A DNA stretch of 7,841 nucleotides from the NCBI GenBank assembly GCA_016213125.1, contig JACRBR010000139.1:1-7841 (forward strand). Reading direction: 5' to 3'. This document shows, piece by piece, positions 1 through 6,221 of this stretch. The notes under the pieces were generated by a model, which was not told the DNA's origin, ran no database searches, and worked only from the letters and a program-made list of their open reading frames with translations. How positions within the stretch are numbered: the stretch's first letter is position 1; each line of letters opens with the position of its first letter. Source of the stretch: Chloroflexota bacterium (GTDB taxonomy: Bacteria; Chloroflexota; Dehalococcoidia; DSTF01; JACRBR01). Made by a program: the position numbers and the translations under genes.

Positions 1-1234
1 ACAGAGTGTCGTCAGCGGCCGTAAGGGCGCTCTGTGCAACGAACATCTCGTCGGCCGAGGCTCCCTCATCGAGGTCTGCGAGCCGCGAACGGGCCGCGGC
101 GAGGCCGTCAGCAGCGGCCGCCACCGCCGCTTCAGCGGCAGCAATCTGGGTGGCGTCCGCGCCATCGTTGAGCCTGTCGGCCTTCTCCTCCGCGGCGTCG
201 AGGTTCGCCCGAGCCACGTCCACGGCGCCTTCACTCGTCGCTGCCGACTCCGCGGCAGTGAGGTAGCTGGAGTTGGCCGTGAGCACCGCCGAAATGTCGC
301 GCGCGAGCGCCGCATCGTCGGTCGAGGAGATGTCCGCCACGAGCACGTCGAGGGTCGACTGCGACAGGGGAACGGCAGACGAAGCGCAGACCTCCGGCCT
401 GGAGAGCGTCTGGAGGCAGTACGTAGATAGGGCGCTGAACAGCACGCCTTGGGCCGCGGACATCCGCGCGTCTGCGTCCTCCGCCATTCGCTCGGCTGAT
501 GACAGCGATGCCTCAGCGGCGGCGACTCCGGCCTCGGCCGCGGCGACGTCTGCGTCGGAGGCGCCGTTGCGTAACTGCGAGAGCGTGTCCTCGCTCTCTG
601 CGAGCGACGCCTCCGCTTTCGTAACGGCGGCGCGCGCCGCATCCAAATCAGCGGAAGGTGCGCCGTCCTCGAGCTTGCGCACGTCGTCGTCGGCCTTGTC
701 CCGGCTGGCCCGAGCGGCAGAGACGATCTGCTGGGCGCTGGCGATCTCAGCGAACGATGCACAGTTCAACAGCTGCGTGAGCTTCAGCCGTGCCAGCTGA
801 ATGTTCGCCTCGGCCGCTACCACGCCGTTGTCCAGCTCGTCGCTCTCCATCAGGGCGAGGGTCTGCCCTGCAACCACCCGATCGCCCAGCTTCACGTCTA
901 CACGCTTGACCCGGCCGGTCATCGCGAAGCTCAACGATGCCGATTCCTGCGATTCGACGCTGCCAGAGGCTTCTATCGTCGATCGTATTATGGTGCGCGT
1001 GACGGCGACGGTTTCTGGGGGGGTCGCGTTGCTCCCGCCGGAAAACCACAGCCGGTAACCGGCGATACTCAGCGCAACGAGGGCGAGTCCGACGACCGGC
1101 CACACCCACTGCCGACCCTGTCCCCCTTCCACGAGTACGGGAAAGTCGCCGTCTCCCGCGATCCCGGGAGATCGTGGCGCGTCATAGCCCGGGCTGCTCG
1201 AAGTGAAACCCTGCGCTGGTTGCTCTGACCCCAT
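1..1234 (-). CDS. HlyD/MacA-type membrane-fusion (periplasmic adaptor) protein, C-terminus truncated by window edge
   Basis: Adaptor subunit of an envelope efflux system; it should be anchored in the cytoplasmic membrane and project outward, linking a transporter to the exterior. The 411 visible codons run off the left edge. The ATG at 1234 follows an in-frame TAG by only 9 bases, so the start is well bounded, although no good Shine-Dalgarno is seen. Residues 1-42 are a polar, Gly/Ser/Pro-rich cytoplasmic tail. About 43-64 (WVWPVVGLALVALS...) is one membrane helix. Residues 88-131 match the first half of a biotinyl-lipoyl-like domain (GSVES...TGRVKRVDVKLGDRVVAGQTL). From about 138 the chain is Ala-rich helix built of 33-residue units starting LxxGA or a variant (155, 188, 221, 355, 388), interrupted at about 255-350 by a less regular stretch with Cys273 and Cys283. 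The second lipoyl half and beta-barrel should lie off the edge. Family assignment is firm; the cargo is unknown. It is divergent from the MFS gene and may partner it or an unseen ABC transporter. Confidence 0.85.
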   Translation of the reverse strand, partial: MGSEQPAQGFTSSSPGYDAPRSPGIAGDGDFPVLVEGGQGRQWVWPVVGLALVALSIAGYRLWFSGGSNATPPETVAVTRTIIRSTIEASGSVESQESASLSFAMTGRVKRVDVKLGDRVVAGQTLALMESDELDNGVVAAEANIQLARLKLTQLLNCASFAEIASAQQIVSAARASRDKADDDVRKLEDGAPSADLDAARAAVTKAEASLAESEDTLSQLRNGASDADVAAAEAGVAAAEASLSSAERMAEDADARMSAAQGVLFSALSTYCLQTLSRPEVCASSAVPLSQSTLDVLVADISSTDDAALARDISAVLTANSSYLTAAESAATSEGAVDVARANLDAAEEKADRLNDGADATQIAAAEAAVAAAADGLAAARSRLADLDEGASADEMFVAQSALTAADDTL

Positions 1235-1601
1235 TGTACGAAGCTAGGAGGCCCCGCGTACGCGCACCACCGCCATATGGCCGGTTTCGACGGTTCCCTT
1301 TGGCAGATACTGCGAACTTGATGAAAGGTGCGCCAGACGTATGACCATTGGCACTGGCGCCGGCCATCGACGTTGAGGCAGCGTTCTAGGACGGTCGGCC
1401 CGCGGTTGCTTCGCGCCGGTCCGTGAATCGCCTCTGGAGGGGAAGCGTGTCACGGCAGATGCCTGAAGGTTCCGGCCAACAAACGCACCTCGCACCCTGG
1501 CGTCCTCCAGCGGAGATGGGTTCCCGGAGGTACGCCACAATCGAGGCTGCCTCGGGTTCCTGCCAGAGCCGCACTCGGATGCCCTCGGAGCTTGACAACC
1601 C
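1235..1601. promoter_or_regulatory. Divergent intergenic region between adaptor and MFS genes
   Basis: This 367-base gap should hold the promoters of both flanking genes. A 10-base perfect palindrome, GCCATATGGC, lies at 1272-1281, about 40 bases before the adaptor start. A weak sigma70-like pair on the plus strand is TTGATG (1318-1323), 16 bases, then TATGAC (1340-1345). A 7-base inverted repeat, GCGCCAG (1330-1336) and CTGGCGC (1354-1360), brackets that -10 and could be an operator. A TTGACA hexamer at 1592-1597 sits too close to the GTG start at 1602 to drive that gene with a normal leader. The short open frames here do not look like protein. All site calls are inference from pattern alone. 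Confidence 0.3.
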
Positions 1602-3029
1602 GTGAACGGCAGTCCGGCAACCCCGCCCGATCAGGATCGCACGTCGAAACAGGCTGCGATCGCGCAGCCGCCACATGACGGCCTCCCGCTGCAGGGCTGG
1701 CGCCGCACCTTCTCGTCCCTTTATGGCAATCGCGACTTTACGTTCTTATTCGCGGGCAACGTCGGCTTCTTCTTCGGCATGCAGATGATGATGATCCTCA
1801 GCGGCTGGCTCATCATCCATGAATGGGACAACGCCGCATACCTTGGGTATATGCTGGCCACAGCCGCCATCCCCATGCTCGTCCTAGCGCCGATCGGCGG
1901 CGTTGTCAGCGATCGGGTGGATAAGCGGAGACTGCTGCTGGTCACCCAGAGCCTGCTCGTCGTGACCAGCGGTCTGGTCACCGTGTTGATTCTCAGCGGC
2001 AGGATCCAGTTCTGGCACCTGCTCCTGATCACGCCGGTTTCGGGCGCCGCTTTTTCCTTCAACATTCCCGGACGACAGGCGCTAGTCGCCATCCTGGTCC
2101 CGCGCGACCACCTGATGAACGCGATCTCGCTGAGTTCCGCGGCGATGAACGCGAGCAGGATTGTGGCGCCCGCGCTGGCCGGCCTCCTGGTGGTGCCGAT
2201 CGGTATCGGCGGTGCGTACGTTGTTGCGACCGTGTGCTATGCGAGCGCCGCGGTCGCAACCGCGTTCCTGCCATCTTCGATGCCGCGCCGCGTGAAGCAG
2301 TTCACGTTCCTCGAGGACTTCACGGGCGGTTTCGGCTACATCCGCGGTTCGACGCTGCTCATGGGGCTGCTTCTTTTCGCCACCGTTCCCATGCTCTTCG
2401 CGATGCCCTATCAGACGCTTCTCCCGGTGTTCGCGAACGACGTCTGGCACGTCGGATCCGCGGGCTTCGGCATGATGCAGGCCGCCTCCGGGTTCGGTGG
2501 GTTCGCGGGCGGGATCGTGGCCGCCAACCTCGACGCCTATCGCCGTAAGGGAACGTTGATGGTTGTCGCGGCTGTGGGGTTCGGCGCGCTGCTGTTCGTG
2601 CTGGCCCTGTCACCATGGTTCGCCGTGGCGCTGGTGCTGATGGCGGCTCTCGGATTTGCTTCGATGACCTTCACCACTGTGAACAACACCGCGATTCAGA
2701 TGGTGATCCCCGATGAGTACCGGGGGCGCGTGATGAGCGTGATGATGATGACGTTTGGCCTGATGCCGCTGGGCGCCGTCCCAGCCGGGATCGCCGCGCA
2801 GAGCATCGGCGCGCCGCCTGTGGTAGCGGCCAGCGCCGTGCTGTTCATTCTTACGACGTTGGGTATCTTTGTCGCGGCACCGTCCCTTCGCACACTCGAT
2901 CGTGGCATGGATGAGGGGAGAGCCCGCGAGACGGCGCGTCGCGCGGCGGCCTTGTCGCCTCCCGCCGTCCCGGCACCGGCGCCTTCAACCGCTCGCACGC
3001 CTGGAACCAGTATCACCGAGCGGCTTTAG
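1602..3029 (+). CDS. MFS transporter, MFS_3 / EntS-like exporter type
   Basis: A 475-residue major facilitator superfamily secondary transporter of the cytoplasmic membrane, probably a proton-coupled drug or metabolite exporter; the substrate cannot be read from sequence. The GTG start at 1602 is the first start codon after an in-frame TGA at 1593-1595, with GGAG at 1587-1590 eleven bases upstream. Residues 1-40 are a polar N-terminal tail, and alternating hydrophobic segments follow from about 45 to 425, consistent with 12 helices. Motif A between TM2 and TM3 is GGVVSDRVDKRR (about 99-110), with Asp104, Arg105 and Arg109/110. Near 370-379 the PDEYRGRVMS sequence matches the loop typical of the MFS_3 (EntS-like) family. 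The last 45 residues are a charged then Pro/Ala/Thr-rich cytoplasmic tail, a little longer than usual. The gene is divergent from the HlyD-type adaptor, which suggests but does not prove shared function. The MFS assignment is firm; the subfamily is likely. Confidence 0.93.
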   Translation: MNGSPATPPDQDRTSKQAAIAQPPHDGLPLQGWRRTFSSLYGNRDFTFLFAGNVGFFFGMQMMMILSGWLIIHEWDNAAYLGYMLATAAIPMLVLAPIGGVVSDRVDKRRLLLVTQSLLVVTSGLVTVLILSGRIQFWHLLLITPVSGAAFSFNIPGRQALVAILVPRDHLMNAISLSSAAMNASRIVAPALAGLLVVPIGIGGAYVVATVCYASAAVATAFLPSSMPRRVKQFTFLEDFTGGFGYIRGSTLLMGLLLFATVPMLFAMPYQTLLPVFANDVWHVGSAGFGMMQAASGFGGFAGGIVAANLDAYRRKGTLMVVAAVGFGALLFVLALSPWFAVALVLMAALGFASMTFTTVNNTAIQMVIPDEYRGRVMSVMMMTFGLMPLGAVPAGIAAQSIGAPPVVAASAVLFILTTLGIFVAAPSLRTLDRGMDEGRARETARRAAALSPPAVPAPAPSTARTPGTSITERL

Positions 3030-3237
3030 CGGCCGTCGACGGGCGGGGCGCAGCCTGCTTTATGCGGCCTGATCCTCCGGCCCCGCGCGTCTCCAGGAGC
3101 TTTGCGATGCGCGGTCCCGGCTGGAGTGCGAGTAGGTCCGGCACGCGGCCCGGGTCTTTCGTCGTGGGCGCTCCGACCTTGGTCTGAACAAACCGGGGGC
3201 CATGTGCCGCCGCGCGACGGACCGACTCGCACTCCAT
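3013..3237 (-). CDS. Possible small hypothetical protein or gene remnant
   Basis: A 74-codon minus-strand frame that overlaps the MFS gene by 17 bases, tail to tail. I do not recognise it. In its favour, the translation reads like real protein (HGPRFVQTKVGAPTTKDPGR, then PDLLALQPGPRIAKLLETRG) and by eye G+C is high at codon position 3 and lowest at position 2, as in coding DNA. The same frame stays open and protein-like upstream to a TGA at 3283-3285, with no better start codon, so the 5' end of an older gene may be missing. The ATG at 3237 has GGAG only three bases before it, a poor spacing. It overlaps the alternative long start of the cupredoxin gene but not the preferred start at 3343. 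It may be a real small gene, a decayed fragment, or chance. Confidence 0.3.
   Translation of the reverse strand: MECESVRRAAAHGPRFVQTKVGAPTTKDPGRVPDLLALQPGPRIAKLLETRGAGGSGRIKQAAPRPSTAAKAAR
3020..3059 (+). repeat. Imperfect direct repeat, copy 1 (at the MFS gene end)
   Basis: Two blocks recur about 1.7 kb downstream. Block a is 3020-3041 (GCGGCTTTAGCGG then CCGTCGACG), which contains the MFS stop codon; block b is 3046-3059 (GGGCGCAGCCTGCT). Copy 2 has the same blocks at 4703-4725 and 4766-4779. Block b is identical over 14 bases; block a differs by small gaps and one substitution. CCGTCGACGG at 3033-3042 is also a palindrome. Chance in GC-rich DNA cannot be excluded. Confidence 0.4.
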
Positions 3238-3342
3238 AGACTCCGCGTCAACACCGAGACTGACACAGACCGCGCGTTCCGCTCACAAAGAGCGGGCGCC
3301 GCGTCTAACGGTGGATGGTACGGAACTGTGAAGGGTGGATAC

Positions 3343-4671
3343 ATGCTTCAGGCACGGAACGCCGGTTCGAGCGATGCACGCGTCAGATGGATGGTGGCCG
3401 TCGGCCTCCTCGCGGTTGTTGCCGCGGCAGCGCTGTTCGGCCGTTCGGCCGATGCTGCGATCACCACGGTCAAGAGCGGGCAAACTAACGGTGGCAGCAC
3501 GAACGCGAACCAGTACAACGCTGCAGCCGTCACCGTCGCTCCCGGCGACACGGTGCGCTGGCAGCGTCAGGCGGGCTCCCACAACGTCGTATCTGTGGTT
3601 GTGCCACCAGGCGCCGTTCTCAGCTGTTCCGTAAATGGCGAGTGCTCGAGCACAGCATTTGACTTCCCGGCGACTGCCGACCCTGACGGCGACATCCTGG
3701 TCGCCGCGACCAACTACGACCTGGTATTCGATGCCACGACATCGACGGGCACGTACACCTACTTCTGCAACATCCATGCGGACGCGACCATGGCATCGCT
3801 GGCGAACATCGACGCGAACATTGCCGCCGGTGAAATGGTGGGCAAGATAGTCGTGCAGGCCGCGGCGCCGACAGACACGCCCACGAACACGCCCACGGAT
3901 ACGCCGACGGCGACGGCAACATCGACCAACACGCCGCTGCCGACCAGCACTCCGACAGACACGCCGACGAACACGAGCACGGCGACGGCCACCAGCACGC
4001 CCACAGCCACGAACACGCCAGCGCCCACCAACACACCAACGGACAGCCCGACCGCCACGAACACGCCACTGCCGACCGATACTCCGACGGCCACCAACAC
4101 CCCGACCGTGACGAACACGCCGCCGCCTACGAACACGCCCACGAACACGCCGACCAGCACTAACACGCCGCTGCCTACCGACACACCGACCGCGACGAAC
4201 ACGCCGCTCCCCACCCACACGCCGACGAACACGCCTACCAGCACCAATACGCCGCCGCCCACTGACACGCCCACGGCGACGAACACACCAACCGTTACTA
4301 ACACGCCGACCATCACGAATACGCCGACCGAGACATCGACGCCGGGGCCGTCGAGCACTGCCGAAACCCGGCTGAAGACCCATACACCAACCTCTACGGC
4401 CACATCTATTGCGACAGCGACTCCTACGCAGCCCGCCGCGGCCACCGCGACCTCAAGTCCCGTCGCGGCCACGGGTGGGCAAGGCCTCCCGGGGAGCGGG
4501 GTCGGCTCGCGCATCACGGCGCCCAACACGGGTACGGGCGGATTCTCAGATTCGCAGCGGGCCGGAGGGCTTCCGGTCGAGGTCGCGATGGTTGTCCTGC
4601 TGGCGGCGGCCACGGCTACCAGCGGAACAGCATTCGCGATGCGCAGCCGCCGCCGGACGTGGCGTGGGTGA
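3343..4671 (+). CDS. Exported plastocyanin-like cupredoxin with Thr-Pro stalk and C-terminal membrane tail
   Basis: A 442-residue surface-tethered blue-copper protein, likely carrying single electrons or binding copper outside the membrane. The ATG at 3343 is preferred over in-frame starts at 3202 and 3328 because it places the signal sequence at the N-terminus (basic to Arg15, hydrophobic 17-32, cleavage near ADA-AITT at 38/39) and has a GGTGG box four bases upstream. The cupredoxin domain is about 40-172. Candidate type-1 copper ligands are His80 (GSHNVV), Cys142 and His145 (YFCNIH), and a Met: Met150 fits the Cys-x2-His-x4-Met spacing, while Met165 fits the conserved MVGKIVV strand. Cys95 and Cys101 could form a disulfide. 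Residues 176-334 are TPT/TNTP repeats forming an extended stalk; 335-389 is Thr/Ala/Gly-rich. Then come APNTG (393-397), a hydrophobic helix (about 412-432) and a basic tail, RSRRRTWRG, which resembles a sorting signal. The redox partner is unknown and no oxidase or nitrite reductase gene is in view. Confidence 0.9.
   Translation: MLQARNAGSSDARVRWMVAVGLLAVVAAAALFGRSADAAITTVKSGQTNGGSTNANQYNAAAVTVAPGDTVRWQRQAGSHNVVSVVVPPGAVLSCSVNGECSSTAFDFPATADPDGDILVAATNYDLVFDATTSTGTYTYFCNIHADATMASLANIDANIAAGEMVGKIVVQAAAPTDTPTNTPTDTPTATATSTNTPLPTSTPTDTPTNTSTATATSTPTATNTPAPTNTPTDSPTATNTPLPTDTPTATNTPTVTNTPPPTNTPTNTPTSTNTPLPTDTPTATNTPLPTHTPTNTPTSTNTPPPTDTPTATNTPTVTNTPTITNTPTETSTPGPSSTAETRLKTHTPTSTATSIATATPTQPAAATATSSPVAATGGQGLPGSGVGSRITAPNTGTGGFSDSQRAGGLPVEVAMVVLLAAATATSGTAFAMRSRRRTWRG
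3868..4344 (+). repeat. Thr-Pro-rich low-complexity coding repeat (stalk)
   Basis: Codons 176-334 of the cupredoxin gene are almost wholly Thr, Pro, Asn, Asp, Ala and Ser, built on TPT, TNTP and TDTP. Longer modules recur, for example TNTPLPTDTPTATNTP at least twice and NTPTSTNTP twice, which suggests growth by slippage or unequal exchange. At the DNA level ACGCC/ACG-type triplets dominate. The antisense of this stretch gives long Val/Gly-rich and Arg-rich frames that are artefacts of the repeat. In the protein it should form an extended, probably glycosylated, spacer. Confidence 0.9.
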
Positions 4672-4702
4672 CGCGCGACCTGCGGCGACAACAGGTGCGG
4701 CT

Positions 4703-4779
4703 GCGGTTTAACGGCGCCGTCGACGTCTGAGATGGCGTCTGCACAGGACCCGAATCGCCAGGATAGGGCGCAGCCTGCT
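4703..4779 (+). repeat. Imperfect direct repeat, copy 2 (after the cupredoxin gene)
   Basis: Block a at 4703-4725 (GCGGTTTAACGGCGCCGTCGACG in two parts, GCGGTTTAACGG and CGCCGTCGACG) and block b at 4766-4779 (GGGCGCAGCCTGCT) match those at 3020-3059, in the same order and orientation. The gap between blocks is 40 bases here and 4 bases in copy 1. In this copy block b forms the left arm and loop of the hairpin at 4762-4789. Confidence 0.4.
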
Positions 4780-4789
4780 GCGCCCTATC
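4762..4789. terminator. Perfect 12-bp hairpin between convergent genes, likely bidirectional terminator
   Basis: GATAGGGCGCAG (4762-4773), loop CCTG, and CTGCGCCCTATC (4778-4789) form a perfect stem, extendable by one G-T pair. It lies 90 bases after the cupredoxin stop and 28 bases after the stop of the minus-strand DnaC-like gene, where a shared terminator is expected. Neither side has a T-tract, so it is not a classical intrinsic terminator; it could act with a factor or protect mRNA 3' ends. Confidence 0.6.
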
Positions 4790-4817
4790 TCGTTACGAGC
4801 CTGACGCCGATGTACGG

Positions 4818-6221
4818 TCAGGTCTTCTTGCGGGGGCGGCGTTGGGGTGCGGGCTGCTGGCGTTGGGGTTCGCCTAACACGAGGACGCTGCAGACGGCGT
4901 GGTCTACGAAGCGGGAGGCCAGGCGTTCGCCGAGGTCGTCGAGGGACAACGCCGTTGTGACGACGGTGGGGAGGCGGGCGGTGTGGCGGTGGTCGAGGAG
5001 CTGGAAGAGGCGGTCGCGCACCCAGCCGATGGAGGTCTGTGAGTCGAGGTCGTCGAGGATAAGGAGGGGTGTGTTCTCCATCTCTTCGAACGCCTCGAAC
5101 GAGCTGGTGGAGTCGTCGCCGAAGCGGCGGCGGAGGAACTCGAGCAGCTTGGGGACCTTCATGAAGACGATGGGTTCGCCGCGGGCCTGGCGGTAGTTGG
5201 CGATGGCGGCGGCGAGGTGTGTCTTGCCGGCGCCGTGCGGGCCCATGAACAGCAGCCAACCGTCGGGCTTTTCGGCGAAGGCGATGGCCTGGCGGTATGC
5301 GTTCTCGACGTAGCGGCGATCTTCGGAGGAGAGATGCGCGCCGCGGACGTCGAAGCGCTCGAACGTCATCTCGCGGATGAGGGGGTGGTCGAGGACGTCG
5401 AGGGAGCGGAGCTCGCCGTGGCGGCGTTGCTCGAGGACGTAGACGCGGGCGGTGGCGGCGTCCATGAGGCGGGTGCGGAGGCGGTCGTTGACCTGGTCGG
5501 GCGGGAGGTTGGTGGTGACGATGGTGGGGAGGCGCGTGTTGAAGCGGTGATTGATGAGCTGGAACAGCTTCTCCTGCGCCCACGGGGTGGCTGACTGCGC
5601 ACCGAGGTCGTCGAGGACGAGCACGGGGGCGTTGCGGACGCGCTCGAACAGCTCGTCGTAGCCCATCTCGGCGTTGGGCTCGTAGGCGGCGCGGAGGTGG
5701 TCGAGGAGATCCGGCACAACCATGAAGAGCGCGGGCTGTCCGCGCTCGACGATGCGGTTCACTACGGCAGCGGCGATGTGGGTCTTGCCGCAGCCGCTGG
5801 CGCCGGAGAGGACGAGCCAGCCATCGGGCTCCTCGGCGAAGGCGCGGGCGTCGTCGACGCAGCGGCGGTAGATCTCCTGCGAGCGTGGGTCCGGGCTGCG
5901 GCCACGGGCGATAAGGTTCGCGAAGGTGAGGCGCGCGAGGGCGCCGATGTTGCTGTAGCGCGCAAGTCGCTCCGCACGATCATGTTCGGTCTGCTCGGTG
6001 GCGCAGCGGCACGGGACGGCGCGACCGAAGTCGGGGTGGTCGAGCGGCACGTTGGGGCGCACGAAGCGGGCGCCGTGGCAGTGCGGGCAGGCACCGATAT
6101 CGGCGACGGCGAGCGGGGGCGCATCGCTCGTGCGGTCAGGGTTGGAGGCGCTGCTTGAGGATCTTTCCGTACTTTCCGCGGAAGTAGCGGTCTTCGGCAG
6201 CACCTCGCTCAGTCGTCGCAT
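4818..6221 (-). CDS. DnaC/IstB-like helicase-loader ATPase with two tandem AAA+ domains and zinc finger
   Basis: Probable loader of the replicative helicase, 467 residues against roughly 250-300 for usual single-domain DnaC-like proteins. The ATG at 6221 has AAGGA seven bases upstream and is preferred over the longer frame to 6488, whose extra residues are Ser/Pro/Arg-rich shadow of the upstream gene. Residues 1-40 are Ser-rich and probably disordered. Cys45, Cys48, Cys71 and Cys73 (CPHC...CRC) suggest a zinc finger, as in related loaders. AAA+ module 1 (about 98-263) has Walker A GASGCGKTH (140-148), Walker B VLVLDDLG (200-207) and sensor-1 VTTN (235-238). Module 2 (about 285-450) has Walker A GPHGAGKTH (327-335), Walker B LLILDDLD (386-393) but VTTA (421-424), with Ala where sensor-1 Asn is expected. 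The modules are clearly homologous, including the FAE(E/K)PDGWL lead-in. The C-terminus is basic (RRPRKKT). The gene overlaps the upstream DnaD-domain gene by 86 bases and follows dnaB, supporting a primosome role. Family is firm; loader function is inferred. Confidence 0.92.
   Translation of the reverse strand: MRRLSEVLPKTATSAESTERSSSSASNPDRTSDAPPLAVADIGACPHCHGARFVRPNVPLDHPDFGRAVPCRCATEQTEHDRAERLARYSNIGALARLTFANLIARGRSPDPRSQEIYRRCVDDARAFAEEPDGWLVLSGASGCGKTHIAAAVVNRIVERGQPALFMVVPDLLDHLRAAYEPNAEMGYDELFERVRNAPVLVLDDLGAQSATPWAQEKLFQLINHRFNTRLPTIVTTNLPPDQVNDRLRTRLMDAATARVYVLEQRRHGELRSLDVLDHPLIREMTFERFDVRGAHLSSEDRRYVENAYRQAIAFAEKPDGWLLFMGPHGAGKTHLAAAIANYRQARGEPIVFMKVPKLLEFLRRRFGDDSTSSFEAFEEMENTPLLILDDLDSQTSIGWVRDRLFQLLDHRHTARLPTVVTTALSLDDLGERLASRFVDHAVCSVLVLGEPQRQQPAPQRRPRKKT

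Noticed and set aside
6..1058. Plus-strand Ala/Ser-rich frames opposite the adaptor gene.
   Set aside because: They mirror the Ala-rich coiled-coil coding strand; the minus frame has a membrane helix and lipoyl-like domain and stays open for 411 codons.
1244..1540. A 98-codon minus frame just upstream of the adaptor start.
   Set aside because: Its Arg/Pro/Ser-rich sequence looks like non-coding GC-rich DNA, and it overlaps the likely promoter region of both divergent genes.
1592..1597. TTGACA, an exact -35 consensus just before the MFS start.
   Set aside because: No -10 match lies 16-18 bases downstream, and transcription from it would begin inside the coding region.
1423..1605. A 60-codon plus-strand frame whose TGA overlaps the GTG start of the MFS gene (GTGA), suggesting translational coupling.
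   Set aside because: No ribosome site, an odd composition and no recognisable domain; the overlap alone is weak evidence for a leader peptide.
3202..3342. A longer N-terminus for the cupredoxin gene, starting at 3202.
   Set aside because: It would bury the signal peptide about 47 residues inside the protein; the added residues look random, and the ATG at 3343 has a nearby GGTGG box.
3283..4691. Long minus-strand frames (366 and 310 codons) opposite the cupredoxin gene.
   Set aside because: They are antisense readings of the Thr-Pro codon repeats, giving monotonous Arg-rich or Val/Gly-rich sequence with no domain.
4708..5583. A 291-codon minus frame inside the DnaC-like gene.
   Set aside because: Its product is Pro/Arg/His-rich shadow sequence, while the other frame on the same strand carries all Walker motifs.
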